From assembly GCA_022316685.1 (NCBI GenBank), contig JAKJHU010001331.1:1-64000 (forward strand): DNA of 64,000 nt, in the 5' to 3' direction. The position numbers were made by a program, and so were the translations under genes. The notes under the pieces were generated by a model. That model had not been told where the DNA came from, did not search any database, and was given only the letters and a program-made list of their open reading frames with translations. Each line of letters opens with the position of its first letter. The stretch's first letter is position 1. Of this stretch, positions 32,101 to 42,714 are shown piece after piece. Origin of the DNA: Progne subis subis. Taxonomy: Eukaryota; Chordata; Aves; Passeriformes; Hirundinidae.

Positions 32101-33780
32101 CTCAGAGCAGCCTTGTGCAAATCTGAGCTCCCTCCACCCCAGGTTGGACCTGCAGGTTTCAGCTCCTGGGTTCCAACTCCCACCTGCTTTCCTTGGAAAA
32201 GGAGCTGCCTGAGACACAGAGAGATGTTCATTTATTGTCAGCCAGGAAACCCAAGGGAAAGCACAGCTCCATCAAATGCAAAAGTCATTCTTCTCCCTGG
32301 CTCTGCCCTGCACCTGATCCCCACAGCCTGTCCTGTTTCCTTCATCCCTCCACTGCCAGGGACCTTCTGGGACAAGGGAGCTCTGCTCTGGCTATGGAGG
32401 GAGGTGCAAGTGCAGCCACTGGAGTGGGAACCACAACTCATCAAGTTTGTGTCCTTGGAGGGACCAGGAACTGGTGACACTTGGAGGCACAGGAAGGTTT
32501 CTCTACATGGCAAACACAAGAAATTTGAAGAATATAATTTAATAAACATGGAAACACATCTCTCAGCTCCTTGTGACATCCCAGCACCATCTGACCTATC
32601 CACCATTCACAAGGGATTCCCATACACAAAGAATTTTCAACCAAGACATGAGAAGAGGTGACATATAAGATAAAAATACAACTAAGATGATGACAGAGGT
32701 GATACAAAAATTTGTGAAAGACTGGGCAATTCCCTGAAGCTCCAAGCGTGAAGCCAGTCAAGGGAGACACATTGCACTGAGAAGAGAACAGCTGCAAGAG
32801 GAAATCTGTGAGCAAAAGGAAGGACATAGATCCAGCTGCTCTACATGAAGAGACATCCTTAGACATGACCATTCAAACAAGAGAGCTGGAAACACCTGAA
32901 GGAAGAGGGTCATGAAATATCAGACTGAATGTTGGTGGCAAAGATAGAAGGGAAGACCAGTGCTTCTTCTCCTGTCCTCTGCAGAAGAACCCAGTAGATC
33001 CAGGAAATTCTTGTTCCTGGTGGGAAAACTTTGCCACTTCTTAAAAGTACTTAAATGACTAAGATAATAAAAATATGCTTGTATATTTTGAAATTTACAG
33101 GTATTTAAACCTGTGCCCCCTTCCAGGCAGACATCAGTTGTGTGCCCATGCACAGGCAGTGCCACTCATGCCCTGAGGTACTGAGCTGGGATTGGCATCT
33201 CTCAGAGAGGAGCTGAGGGAGAGCAGAGCACCTTGCAAGCTGCAGGTCCCTGACAGCCCCAGAGGGCTCCTGTCCCATAAACATCTGCTCTGCTCCAGGC
33301 TGGAACAGGGACCAGCATCGTGCTGGGATCATCAGAGAACTGAGGTGTGTGCTGGAATTCAATTCCCTCCCCATCCCACAGCAGCCCTGCATTTGCCTCC
33401 CCCAGCCTTGGTCTCCAGCACAGCCATGGAGGCTCTTTGGGCTCTGCACTTTTCCTGCAGCCACCAAGGGCAGCTGAGCTCTGCCTTTGGCACAGTCAGC
33501 CCTGCCCAGCCCAGGCAATGCCCAGCAATTCCTTGTGTGTGCCTGGCCTTGCTGTCAGCCCCGGCAGCGGCTGCGTGGCCCCTTTGTGCCGCGCTGGCCC
33601 AGCCATGGTGCCACAGCCCCTGTGCAGGCTCAGGGCAGGACAGGAGCATTGCGGGTGGGAACGGCCCCTGTGCCGTGGTGCCCACAGCAGCCTTGGGGCT
33701 CTGTGCCCCATGGCCTCCCTGCTGGGCAGCCTCTGCCAGCTCCTGCACAGCCCGTGGCACCTGTGGGGCTGCACAGACAG
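32101..33780. repeat. Inverted-repeat arm, left outer part
   Basis: Matches, in inverted orientation, 55,062-56,650 at the other end of the window, with an extra ~100 bp near 32,530-32,640. Landmarks: 'ctccaccccaggttgg' (32,134) and 'gcacctgatccccacagcctgtcctgtttcc' (32,310). ORFs on both strands are not conserved in frame between the arms. No gene assigned. Confidence 0.7.
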
Positions 33781-34489
33781 CCCTGCCCCGGGCTCTGCCG
33801 GGCTCTGGGCCAGCAGAGAGGCGGGGCAGGGCTGGCCATGGCCGGGAACAGGCCCTGAGCCCCACAGGAGGATGGAGCTGGGCCACAGCCAAACTGCCCT
33901 GCAAACCTGGGCTGAGCAGCCAGGGCTGGCAATGGCTGGGGACAGAGGCTGGCGCTGACAAATGTCCTGGGCCATGTTCCTGCTCTGTCCATGCCACCAA
34001 GGGCACAGAGCAGCCTCCTCTCTGGGCCACTTGCCTGTTTTCAAGGCCTTCCACAGGCGCTGGCCCTGCCCCACAAGGCCTGGGCTGAGTCCTGCCCCTG
34101 CACGCTCACACAGGCTGAGATGGACACTGATGGTTTCTGTGGCAGGCTCTCTCAGCCCAGCCCAGCTCCCTCCAAGCTCTGCCAGCTGCCCTGAGCTCTC
34201 GGCAGCACCAAGGGCCTCTCCCCAGCACAGCCCAGCCGGCTCTGGCCCCACAGGTCTGCTCAGGGCAGGCTGCTCTGGGCAGGGGCCCCACGGCCTCAGC
34301 CCCTCGGAAGGGCACAGCAGCAGCTGCAGCTCAGACAGGACTCAGCCCCAGCCATGGGGAAGGTGCTGGGCCAGGGGAAAAGGAGGCTCCCTGTGTGCCC
34401 TGCTCCCCTCTCCCTGAGGTGCTGAGAGTCATTCCTGCTCTGATGAGGATGGATCCACAGCCCCTTGGAAGTTGCTGATGAATTTTACT
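33781..34489. repeat. Block W, copy 2 (inverted)
   Basis: Inverted relative to 9,241-10,145 and 54,141-55,060. Unlike copy 1 it has no TATA promoter beside it. It continues leftward into the arm sequence shared with copy 3. Confidence 0.6.
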
Positions 34490-34866
34490 ACTCCAGAGGC
34501 CTCTTCAATCTTGAGCTCTTCACTTCAGGAAATCAATGACAAAAGTTCATAAACATTTGTTCAAAACATCCAAACAAGAAAAGCCCCTGGGCTTAATTTC
34601 AGTTTTTTATACTTCTGTGGTTAATTAGATAGATTTTGGAAGTGTATTCAAAGTGAATATACTATATGGAAAACAATGCAGAGAGGACTGTTTTCTCATG
34701 GTTTTGTTTCCATTTTATACATTGATTTCAGCAATGTCCAATTGATCTTGACCCCCAGCAACTTCTAATGCAGTCTGAATAGATATGAAAATCAAGTCCC
34801 TTCATGGCTGACAATTAATCAGACTTTGTCCCCACCCCCTTCTCACGCTTTCCCTCATCCATCCCC
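34490..34866. repeat. Block V, copy 2 (inverted)
   Basis: Inverted relative to 8,905-9,240 and 53,153-54,140. It lacks the LTR found at 53,372. Confidence 0.6.
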
Positions 34867-35088
34867 TGGCAATTCTGTGGATCAGGAACAGTGTGCCCAG
34901 CAGGAGCAGGGCAGTGATTCTTCCCCTGTGCTCAGCACTCTTGAGGCTGCACCTCAAGTGCTGTGTCCAGTTCTGGGCCCCCATTTTGCGAAGGACATGG
35001 AGGGGCTAGAGCGTGTCCAGAGAAGGGCAACAAGGCTGGTGAGAGGAATGGAGCACAAATCCTTTGAGGAGTAGCTGAGGGAGGAAGA
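34867..35088 (+). mobile_element. CR1 LINE fragment
   Basis: Plus-sense CR1 ORF2 end ('ggatcaggaacagtgtg', 'ggacatggaggggctagagcgtgtccagagaagggcaac'). It is cut at about 35,088 where minisatellite begins, so the 3' tail is missing compared with 8,320-8,904. Confidence 0.85.
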
Positions 35089-35345
35089 GGCCTTTGTGAC
35101 ACTGGAACCAAGGAGATCATTGCTGCGCTGCCAGACCTCATGGAACAAAGGATCCATTGTGACACTGCAGGGTCTTGGGGGCCCAAGGCACCATTGTGAC
35201 ACTGTGGGGCCCGAGGATCCAAGGGACTTTGTGACACCAAGGTTTCCCGTGGAACCAAAGGGATGCTGTGACACTGGGAGGCCTCATGAACTCATGGAAA
35301 CCATTGTGACAGTCTAGGACCTCCTGGAACTGTGGTGACACCAAG
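35089..35345. repeat. Minisatellite, inverted and shortened copy
   Basis: The complement of the arrays at 7,866-8,319 and 52,125-52,572, with about five units. Confidence 0.75.
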
Positions 35346-35950
35346 TTGGCTGGGAGTGTTGATCTGCTGGAGGGTAGGAGAGCTGTGCACAGAGCCCTGG
35401 ACAGGCTGGATCCATGAAGCCAAATCCAACAATGTGAGGTTTAACAAGTCCAGGTACTGAGTCCTGCACTTTGGCCACAACAACACCTAAAGTGGTGCAG
35501 GCTGGTGACAGAGTGTCTGGACAGCAGCCAGGCAGAAAGGGACCTGTGAGGACTGACAGAGAAAAGGATGGACATGAGCCAGCAGTGTGCCCAGGTGGCC
35601 AAGAAGGCCAATGGCACCTGGCCTGGATCAGGAACAGTGTGGGCAGCAGGAGCAGGGCAGAGATTCTTCCCCTGTGCTCAGCACTGGTTGGACAGCACCT
35701 CGAGTGCTGTGTCCCGTTCTGGGCTCCCCAGTTTAGGAAGGACATGGAGGGGCTGGAGTGTGTCCAGAGAAGGGCAACAAGGCTGGTGAGGGGTCTGGAA
35801 CACAAGTTCTGTGAGAAGCACCTGAGGGAGCTGGGGTTGTTTACCCTGGAGAAGAGGAGGCTCAGGGGAGACAAGGCAGTGTCAGAGCACAGGTTGGACT
35901 TGATGATGTCCAAGGTGTTCTCCAACCTTGCTGATTCTGTGATTCTCTGA
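35346..35950 (+). mobile_element. CR1 LINE 3' fragment
   Basis: Plus-sense CR1 ending ...TTGCTGATTCTGTGATTCTCTG. It contains 'ggccaagaaggccaatggcacctggcctgg' and 'gttggacttgatgatgtccaaggt', standard CR1 tail phrases. Confidence 0.9.
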
Positions 35951-37008
35951 AACCATCCTTGCAGCAGTTGCAGGATGAGCCCTGGGCCTCCTCCCCAGAA
36001 AGTCCAGCAGCCCAGGTCCCTCATATTCTCCTCACAGCCCCAAAGCCCATCCTGTCAGTCCTGCAGAGCCTCTGCAGCTCCTCCTCCTTGCCCAGAACAG
36101 GGAGCCCCACAGCCAGACACAGCAGCCCAGATGTACCCCCCGTGGCCAGTGGTGCCTCTGGCAAGGGAGCAGCACCAGGCACGGCAGGAGGCTGCAGACA
36201 ATTCCTGAAGAACTTGAAGGATGATCTTGCTCCCCAAGGGATGTTCCCATGGTGCCAAGCCAGGAACTGAAATGGGGAGTGGGGCCAGAGAGGAAAGGTA
36301 AACAGGGCTGGGCTGTTTACACAGAAGGGAACTGGGGCAGGCAATAGGAAAGATTTTGCAGCAGAAAGAGTAAAGAAAGCCAAGATGAAGCAAAGGAATT
36401 GCTGAGGGCAGTTTGGAGGTGGCTGCCAGACAGCTCTGGCTCTGAGCAACACTGTCTGCAGAGGCACAGGAAACTCACAGCTCATGGGAACAAATTTTCT
36501 GGCTGACTTCAGAGGCCACCACAAACCTGAGTGATTTCCCTGCTGTCCCCCAGCCCTGCCTGGCCCCAGGGGCTGATGGCATTTGTGCTCCCTCAGGTTC
36601 ATCTCCCCACACCAACACCATGGGGGTGCTGACGCCTGCTCTGGGCAGTGCAAACAGGGGCTCCTGAGCCAGTGCTGCCGTGTCTGTGCCTGCAAGGATG
36701 CGGCACCTGTGTGAGCTGGGGGAGAGGCCAGGGCTGCAGAGGGGGGATGTTGTTGGCAGGTGCATGAGGACGCTCTGGGACGCTGCCCTGGGGTGTCCAG
36801 CGCAGTGGGGATGGATCAGCCCCTGCTCTGCTGCTCCTTCCCGTCTCCCCCAGGGACCTTGCAGAGCCCCAGCCATGCTGTTTGCCCCCAGCCTGCCCAC
36901 GGCCACCCTGGGGCTGCTCACGGGGCTTTTCTCTGCTGAACATTGGCCTGGGCGTGTTCTGGAGAGAGCCTGGGCAAGGAGCCTGGAGCCCTGTCTTGCA
37001 ATGCAAGA
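35951..37008. repeat. Block U, copy 3 (inverted)
   Basis: Inverted relative to copies 1, 2 and 4. It lies between CR1 and a complete family A LTR, the same junctions as in copies 1 and 2. Confidence 0.7.
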
Positions 37009-37738
37009 TGTAACCGGAAAAAAAAAGGTTCTATTGCCATATGTTAAAACCAGGAGGGCAGATTGTTTATCTCTTCCATGACCCATTCCTCATATCTCTG
37101 AGGGGGATCTTCTCTTAATGGGCCAGCTGTACACAAACAAATAGGGAAGTGTTCCTTATCTCTTCCATGACCCATCCTCCCTCCAGGGAGATATCTTCTG
37201 GTAATGGGCCATTGAGTCTCACTGCATGACTGATAAAATTACATCATCCCATTGTGAGATGCTCCACCCAGAGGGAGGAGCCAAGCATTCTCACCTGGAT
37301 ATAATCTGAGATTTAAAGCACCAGAAGCAGCCTGGTTTCCACTGGATTCCCAGTGAAGACCAGACCCGTCTAAACCACCACTGGACCTTCAGAGGAAAAC
37401 TACACCCTTCTACAAGATCATTCCTTCAACAAAACCACTTCTGTCACACCAGGAGGACTGCAGCCACGATTTGATTGGACTGCAAGCAACACCCTGACTA
37501 ACTGGGGGACAGGTTGGATTCTGAGTTTTATTTTTGGGCATTTTTTTGGTGGTGTTTTTTTTACTACTGCACTTTAGTTTAATTTTCCTACTGAAGAACT
37601 GTTATTCCTATTGCCATATCCTTGCTTGAAAGCCCATTAATTTCAAAAATATAATTCAAAGAGAGGGGGTTTGCATTTCCCAATTCAAGGGAAGCTCCTG
37701 CCTTCCATAGCAGACCCCTGTCTTACCGGCCTAAGACA
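37009..37738 (+). mobile_element. Solo LTR, family A, most complete copy
   Basis: TGTAACCGG... to ...GGCCTAAGACA, about 730 bp, with a TATAATCTG region near 37,300 and T-runs near 37,540-37,565. It serves as reference for the truncated copies at 5,641-6,213 and 28,609-28,824. Confidence 0.8.
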
Positions 37739-38316
37739 GGGAGCTCTGCTCAGATATCCTGAAGTGTCCCTGGGTTGGGTTTTTTTGGTTGGGGATGTTT
37801 GGAGAAGTAAGAACTCCAAAGCTGGGTGGAAAATGGCCCTTGGGGTGACATTGGGGGGTCCCAGTGGTGGCTGCTGGCAGAGGCAGCCTGGAGGAGCAGA
37901 GCCCTGTGTCCCCCTGGAGCCCAGAGAGGGGGAAGCGCTGGAATTTGCAGGACCCTCAACAGCTTGGAGAGGGGCAGGGGGGACTCCTTGGAGCCCCTGC
38001 ACCCCAAAGCAGAGAATAAGGGGAGAAGGGACCCTGGGACCCCAAATCCCCAAGCATTCCTAAATATAAAATGGAAAAGGGGGGAGCTTTTCAGATTCCT
38101 GGGATTCTCATCAGCCTGGGGAGGGCAGGGAGACCAGAGACAGGCAACTCCACAAAGGAATTTTCAGGGCTGATCTTGGTGTTTGATAGGCAATTAGAGA
38201 CTCCAGATGTCTGGTGACTTGTAGAGATGGACTTGAGCAGAGGGACATTCAAACTCAACAAACTCATCCCTTGTTTTTGACCAAACCAGGATTTCCCATT
38301 CCCAAACCTTGGCTGG
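37739..38316. other. Upstream flank of second zinc-finger gene
   Basis: Inverted match of 25,056-25,720. The probable acceptor of an upstream exon junction ('gaccaaaccag') is at about 38,288. No other gene seen. Confidence 0.55.
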
Positions 38317-39475
38317 ATGGAGGAGGAGGCGGTGAGGAAGAAGAAGATGCCCCGGGACAGCCAGGCAGGTGAGGAGGAAGTCAGTGCCCCTTTCTCCCTC
38401 TCTCCTGCTCCATCTCCCAGCCCAGCATGGCCTCTGGCTGCAGGACAACCCCGCTGCCAATGCCGTCCTGCTGGGGATGTGTTGGGGGAATCTCCTTTCC
38501 CTTCCCCCTAGCACAGAGGCAAATCCCATCCACTCCTTGTCCTTCCTCCCCCAGACAAGGAGCTGAGGATGGAGACCAGGAAGGACAAATCTCTGCAGCA
38601 GAACCTCGTGGAAGAGGCAGTTTTGAGTGGCCCCATGGTACAGGAATCCAAAAGGGAGAAAAAGCGACGGAGATCCAACAGGAGGAAGGACTCCAAACCC
38701 ATCCCAGGGTGCTCTCAGGAGGAAAGACCCACCCTGTGCCAGGAAGGTGGACAGAGCTTCAGCCAGAGCAACACCCCTGTCCAGCACCAGATCATCCCCA
38801 GTGGGGAGAGACCCTACGAGTGTCCCAAGTGTCAGATGAGGTTTCAGAGAAGCTCCAATCTCCTCAAGCACCAGCGGATTCACACAGAGGAGAGACCCTT
38901 CCGCTGCCCTGACTGCAGGAAGGGCTTCAAGCAAAACTCCTACCTCATCAGGCACCGGCGCATCCACACTGGGGAGAGGCCCTACGAGTGTGGGCAATGT
39001 GGGATGAGCTTCACCCACAGCTCCAACCTGATCTCCCATCAGAAGATCCACACCAGGGAACGGCCCTACGAGTGTGAGCAGTGTGGGAAGAGCTTCAGCC
39101 GCAGCTCCAACCTGATCCGCCACCAGAACATCCACGCTGAGGAAAGGCCATACAAGTGTGGGGAATGTGGGAAGGGCTTCAACCAGAGGTCCCAACTGAT
39201 CATCCACCAAATGATCCACACTGGGGAGAGGCCCTACGAGTGTTCTGAGTGTAGGAAAATTTCAGACCAGCTCAGATCTCCTCCAGCACCAGCAGATTCA
39301 CCGAGAGGAGAGGCCCTTCCGCTGCCCCGACTGCAGGAAGGGCTTCAAGCAAAACTCCACCCTCATCCGGCACCGGCGCATCCACACTGGGGAGAGGCCC
39401 TACAAGTGTCCCCAGTGTGGGAAGAGCTTCACCCGGAGGTCTCAGCTGAGCCAACACCAACAGAGGCACCAGTAA
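38317..39475 (+). pseudogene. C2H2 zinc-finger gene, frameshifted in finger 6
   Basis: Same layout as the gene at 23.6-25.1 kb. A short exon (38,317-38,368, MEEEAVRKKKMPRDSQA) has its donor GTGAGG at 38,369. A ~186-bp intron ends CTCCCCCAG at 38,554. The main exon starts [13 protein letters not shown] and leads to fingers from about 38,815. Fingers 1-5 are intact C2H2 in frame. Finger 6 (about 39,235-39,300) has lost bases after CSECRK, shifting the frame. Fingers 6-8 are readable in another frame, ending SQHQQRHQ and TAA at 39,473-39,475. A sequencing indel cannot be excluded; otherwise the product would end in a missense tail. Eight fingers were originally present. Confidence 0.82.
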
Positions 39476-39740
39476 AGGAATCCCTGGAAGTGCCCCAATT
39501 GTGGGAAGAGCTTCATGTGAGTCTCCAGCTTCATCCACCATCAGAGAACCCACATTGGGCAGAGCCCTGGTGAACCACATTTCCCATGATCTATGCTGGG
39601 AAGACACCTGTCCCTCTCTGTGCCCCTGGCAATGGTGTGAGGCGGAACTGAAGAACATGAACGTCTGGCCATGGTCCCGTCATTGTATTTGATCCCATCT
39701 CAGGTCATTGCCAGGGGTAGGAAAGGGACCCTCTCTCTTT
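39476..39740 (+). other. 3' flank of second zinc-finger gene
   Basis: A decayed extra finger ('tgccccaattgtgggaagagcttcatgtga') directly follows the stop. The rest is shared with 28,838-28,976 and 23,420-23,600. Confidence 0.55.
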
Positions 39741-40140
39741 TCCCAAGGACAAGGGTGTCCTTTCCCAGCAGGAGGAAATACGTGGCTGGGAAGAGCCAGT
39801 CAGTGTTGTAGTTTTCCCTATATATTGTTTGTCTTATCCCTTCTGATATCAGTATTGCTTCGGTTCCTAGTTTTGGTATCTTATTGCTGTTCCCAATAAA
39901 TTGTTCTTATCCCAGCCCGTGATTTTTGTCTTTTGTACTTTCCATGGGAGGCTGGAGAGCAGCGAGCAGTGGCAGGGTTTTTGCAGGAGCACAAAACTGG
40001 GAAATCCCATTCCTAAATCCCAATCTGTGGAAACCGAGCATCCCAGCTGGTGCCAGCCCTGGTTGCGCCGGCAGCAGCCTTGGGAGCGGGTCCCTGGCTG
40101 GGGGCTGTGGGAACCTCTTCACTCTGGTGCCCAGGGACAG
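39741..40140. other. LTR-like end and GC-rich flank
   Basis: 'gttgtagttttccctatatattg' and 'cccaataaattgttcttatccc' (about 39,808-39,915) look like the R/U5 end of an avian LTR or a gene 3' end with AATAAA at 39,895. The remainder is GC-rich with no gene. Confidence 0.35.
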
Positions 40141-40149
40141 CACTGGAGG

Positions 40150-40412
40150 GAAGGGCTGGAGCTGAGTCGGGGCAGGTTTAGGTTGGATGTCAGGAAAAGG
40201 TTTTTCCCCCAGAAGCTGCTGGGGCACTGAACAGGCTCCCAGGGAAGGGTCACAGCTCCAGGGCTCTGGGAGCTCCAGCAGCGTTTGGACACTGCTGCCA
40301 GGCCCAGGCTGGGATTGTTGGGGTGTCCTGTGCAGGGCCAGGAGCTGGACTCGAGGATCCTGATGGCTCCCTCCCAACTCAGCCAATTCTGTGCTTCTGG
40401 GATCCCATGGCC
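40150..40412 (+). mobile_element. CR1 LINE 3' end
   Basis: Plus-sense CR1 tail: 'ggtttaggttggatgtcagg', 'ggggtgtcctgtgcagggccaggagctggactcgaggatcctgatgg', ending 'attctgtgcttctgggat'. A different subfamily from the copies in the duplicated blocks. Confidence 0.88.
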
Positions 40413-40433
40413 CTGGGAATGGGACTGCAAATG

Positions 40434-40447
40434 GTTGCCATGGCAAC
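40434..40447. promoter_or_regulatory. Perfect RFX X-box palindrome
   Basis: GTTGCCATGGCAAC is the full palindromic RFX-family binding consensus. It lies 85 bases left of a minisatellite whose units carry near-identical sites. A regulatory role is inference. Confidence 0.55.
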
Positions 40448-40521
40448 AGGCTCTGGCTCCAGGCCTGAGCTGGTGTCCATGGAACCACCCCTGGCATGGG
40501 ATCTGCATGGAGCTGCCAAGG

Positions 40522-40925
40522 GACCGACCCTAGCAACAGGGGCTGGTGATGGTTGTCATGGAAACTGACCATAGCAACAGGGGCTGGTGATGGTTGCCAT
40601 GGAAACTGACCCTAGCAACAGGGGCTGGTGATGGTTGCCATGGAAACTGACCCCAGCAACAGGGGCTGGTGATGGTTGCCATGGAAACTGACCCTAGCAA
40701 CAGGGGCTGGTGATGGTTGTCATGGAAACTGACCCTAGCAACAGGGGCTGGTGATGGTTGCCATGGAAACTGACCATAGCAACAGGGGCTGGTGATGGTT
40801 GCCATGGAAACTGACCCTAGCAACAGGGGCTGGTGATGGTTGCCATGGAAACTGACCATAGCAAGAGGGGCTGGTGATGGTTACCATGGAAACTGACCAT
40901 AGCAACAGGGGCTGGTGATGGTTGC
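40522..40925. repeat. 41-bp minisatellite, each unit with an RFX-like site
   Basis: Nearly ten head-to-tail units of 41 bp (about 404 bp) with high identity. Each contains GGGGCTGGTGATG followed by GTTGCCATGGAAAC or a one-base variant (GTTGTCATGGAAAC). Because 41 is not a multiple of three, the repeat-like ORF on the minus strand is an artefact. The units are far more uniform than the other minisatellites here, suggesting recent expansion. Confidence 0.92.
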
Positions 40926-41235
40926 CTGCTAAGGAACCGAGCTGTCACAGGCCCTCAGAGGGGTTCCATGGGGACTTTCCAAGAGTCTCCAGGCTGTTCC
41001 AGGGCTGGAATGTCACAGGCAGAGACAGGGGCTCCATGGAGACCTCCCAGGGGTTTCTGGGGATGGGAAAGAGCCCTGTGGTCAGAGGCAGTCACAGCCA
41101 TTCCATGCTGACATCCCAGGGCACCTTGGGCTGCAAAGGCACCGATCTGTCACAGGCACTCACGGGGGCTCCACGGTGACATCCCAGGAGTCCCCAGGCT
41201 GCCAAAGAGCCGGGATGCCCCAGACATTCAGGGGT
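40926..41235. repeat. Degenerate ~75-80 bp tandem repeat
   Basis: About four imperfect units with 'gctgtcacaggc', 'gggg(c/t)tccatgg(t/g)ga' and 'catcccaggagtc(c)ccaggctgc'. Directly adjacent to the 41-bp array. Confidence 0.65.
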
Positions 41236-41650
41236 TCCTGTCATGGGCAGAGTGGGAGCTTCAGGCAAAAGCTTTATTTCATCATTGGAGAAACTCCTGC
41301 TGAGTCATGAGGTGAAGAAATGACACCGAACAGCCACCATGGATCGCCAAACTCCTCCAGGATGCCTAGACTTTTAAAATTCCATCTAAGAGAGGAGACT
41401 CAGAGCAGCTGGATCCAATCCTAGCCCCAGACTTTGTCAAAAGATTATGTCTAAAAGATTGGACAGGTAGAATTTAACCGTATGCAATTTGCCCCACAGG
41501 ATTAACCATGGAATATACCAGATATGTTTATATAAATACAGGTATGGTTGATTCTGATCAGGATTAAACAGATTTATTCACACCATAGAGTAAATTTAAA
41601 AAATATTTATTTACTCCACAGTATAGGATATATAACAATTATTAGAATTT
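41236..41650. other. AT-rich, no gene seen
   Basis: No coding signal, repeat partner or RNA structure recognised. Confidence 0.4.
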
Positions 41651-42259
41651 AGTGCTCTAGGAAGCAATTTTGAAGTAAACAGGGCCTGGCTGGAGTTGTT
41701 TCAGCCCATTGCAGGCAGAGCCTCCTGCTCCAGCAGGAACTGCCTTTCCTGTGCCAGGACCAGGGCAGATCCCGCTGCAGGAAAAGCCCCAGGCCAGCCC
41801 CAAGGCAGTGAAGGCCTCGGGCACAAGTGCAGAGTGCCGTGCTGGGAGCTGTGCCAGGGAGAGCCTGAGGCACCAAAGGCACCTTGGCAGCAGCAGCTGC
41901 TTCCAGGCCATAGCCAGAAGCCTCCCTTGGCAAGGCGGCCTGGTGGCCACCACTGCAGAGCTGCTGCTCCAGGGCTCATTTCTGGCTGGGCTCTGCCCCA
42001 GCCCACAGAGTGTGACCTCAGCCCTGACTCTGTCGCAGCTGCTGTGCCTGAGCCCTGCAAAGCCTAAAGGTCACCTGTGCCAGCCTGGCTCTGTCAGCCC
42101 CTGGGGCAGGGCAGGGAAAGGCCAGAGAAGGGGCTGGCTTTGGCTGCTGCATGTGGGCTCCAGCAGAGACAAGGAAGAGTCCAGGTAGTGGCTGGAGTCC
42201 AGTGAGCAGCCCCTTCTGCCCATGCAATCCTGGAATGCTTTGGATGGGAAGAGCTCTGC
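41651..42259. other. GC-rich, partly shared with 28,977-29,075
   Basis: Positions 41,977-42,076 match the 100 bases just left of the long LTR at 29,076 and then continue past the point where that LTR begins. Overlapping ORFs on both strands are not supported as genes. Confidence 0.45.
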
Positions 42260-42515
42260 AGTGCTCATCTCATCCCAACCCCTGCCATGAGCAGGGACAT
42301 CTTTGACCAGATCAGGTTGTTCAGAGCCCTGTCCCAGCTGGACTTGGAAATTTCCAGGGATGGGGCATTGACCACCACCATGGGAACCTGTCTTGGTGTA
42401 TCACTAACCTCATCATCAAAAATTTCCTCCTTATCTCCTTTATGTGAACCTCCTTTCTGTTAGATTAAAACCTACCACCCTTTGTCCTATTGTGACTGGC
42501 CCTACTAAAACCTTT
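42260..42515 (-). mobile_element. CR1 LINE fragment
   Basis: Complement of a CR1 segment: 'tgccatgagcagggacatctttgacc', 'tttccagggatggggcattgacc', 'accaccctttgtcctat'. Confidence 0.82.
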
Positions 42516-42569
42516 GTCCACCATTGCATTTCCAATCAGCCAGGTTTCTATGGCAATTGCCATGACAGG

Positions 42570-42667
42570 TGTAATGGCTTTAATTTAATAAAACCAGGCA
42601 GAAACACCAATTAATGTAGGGCTTTTAGTATTTATTCTCTTTTTGTGGAAGGGAGAGATTAGGAGGG

Positions 42668-42714
<47 letters not shown>

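Noticed and set aside
38194..39219. 341-residue minus-strand ORF with similar repeats
   Set aside because: Antisense of the second zinc-finger gene.
40530..40859. Repetitive minus-strand ORF (FHGNHHQPLLLG units)
   Set aside because: Product of a stop-free 41-bp minisatellite; it cycles through three frames, so is not a protein repeat under selection.
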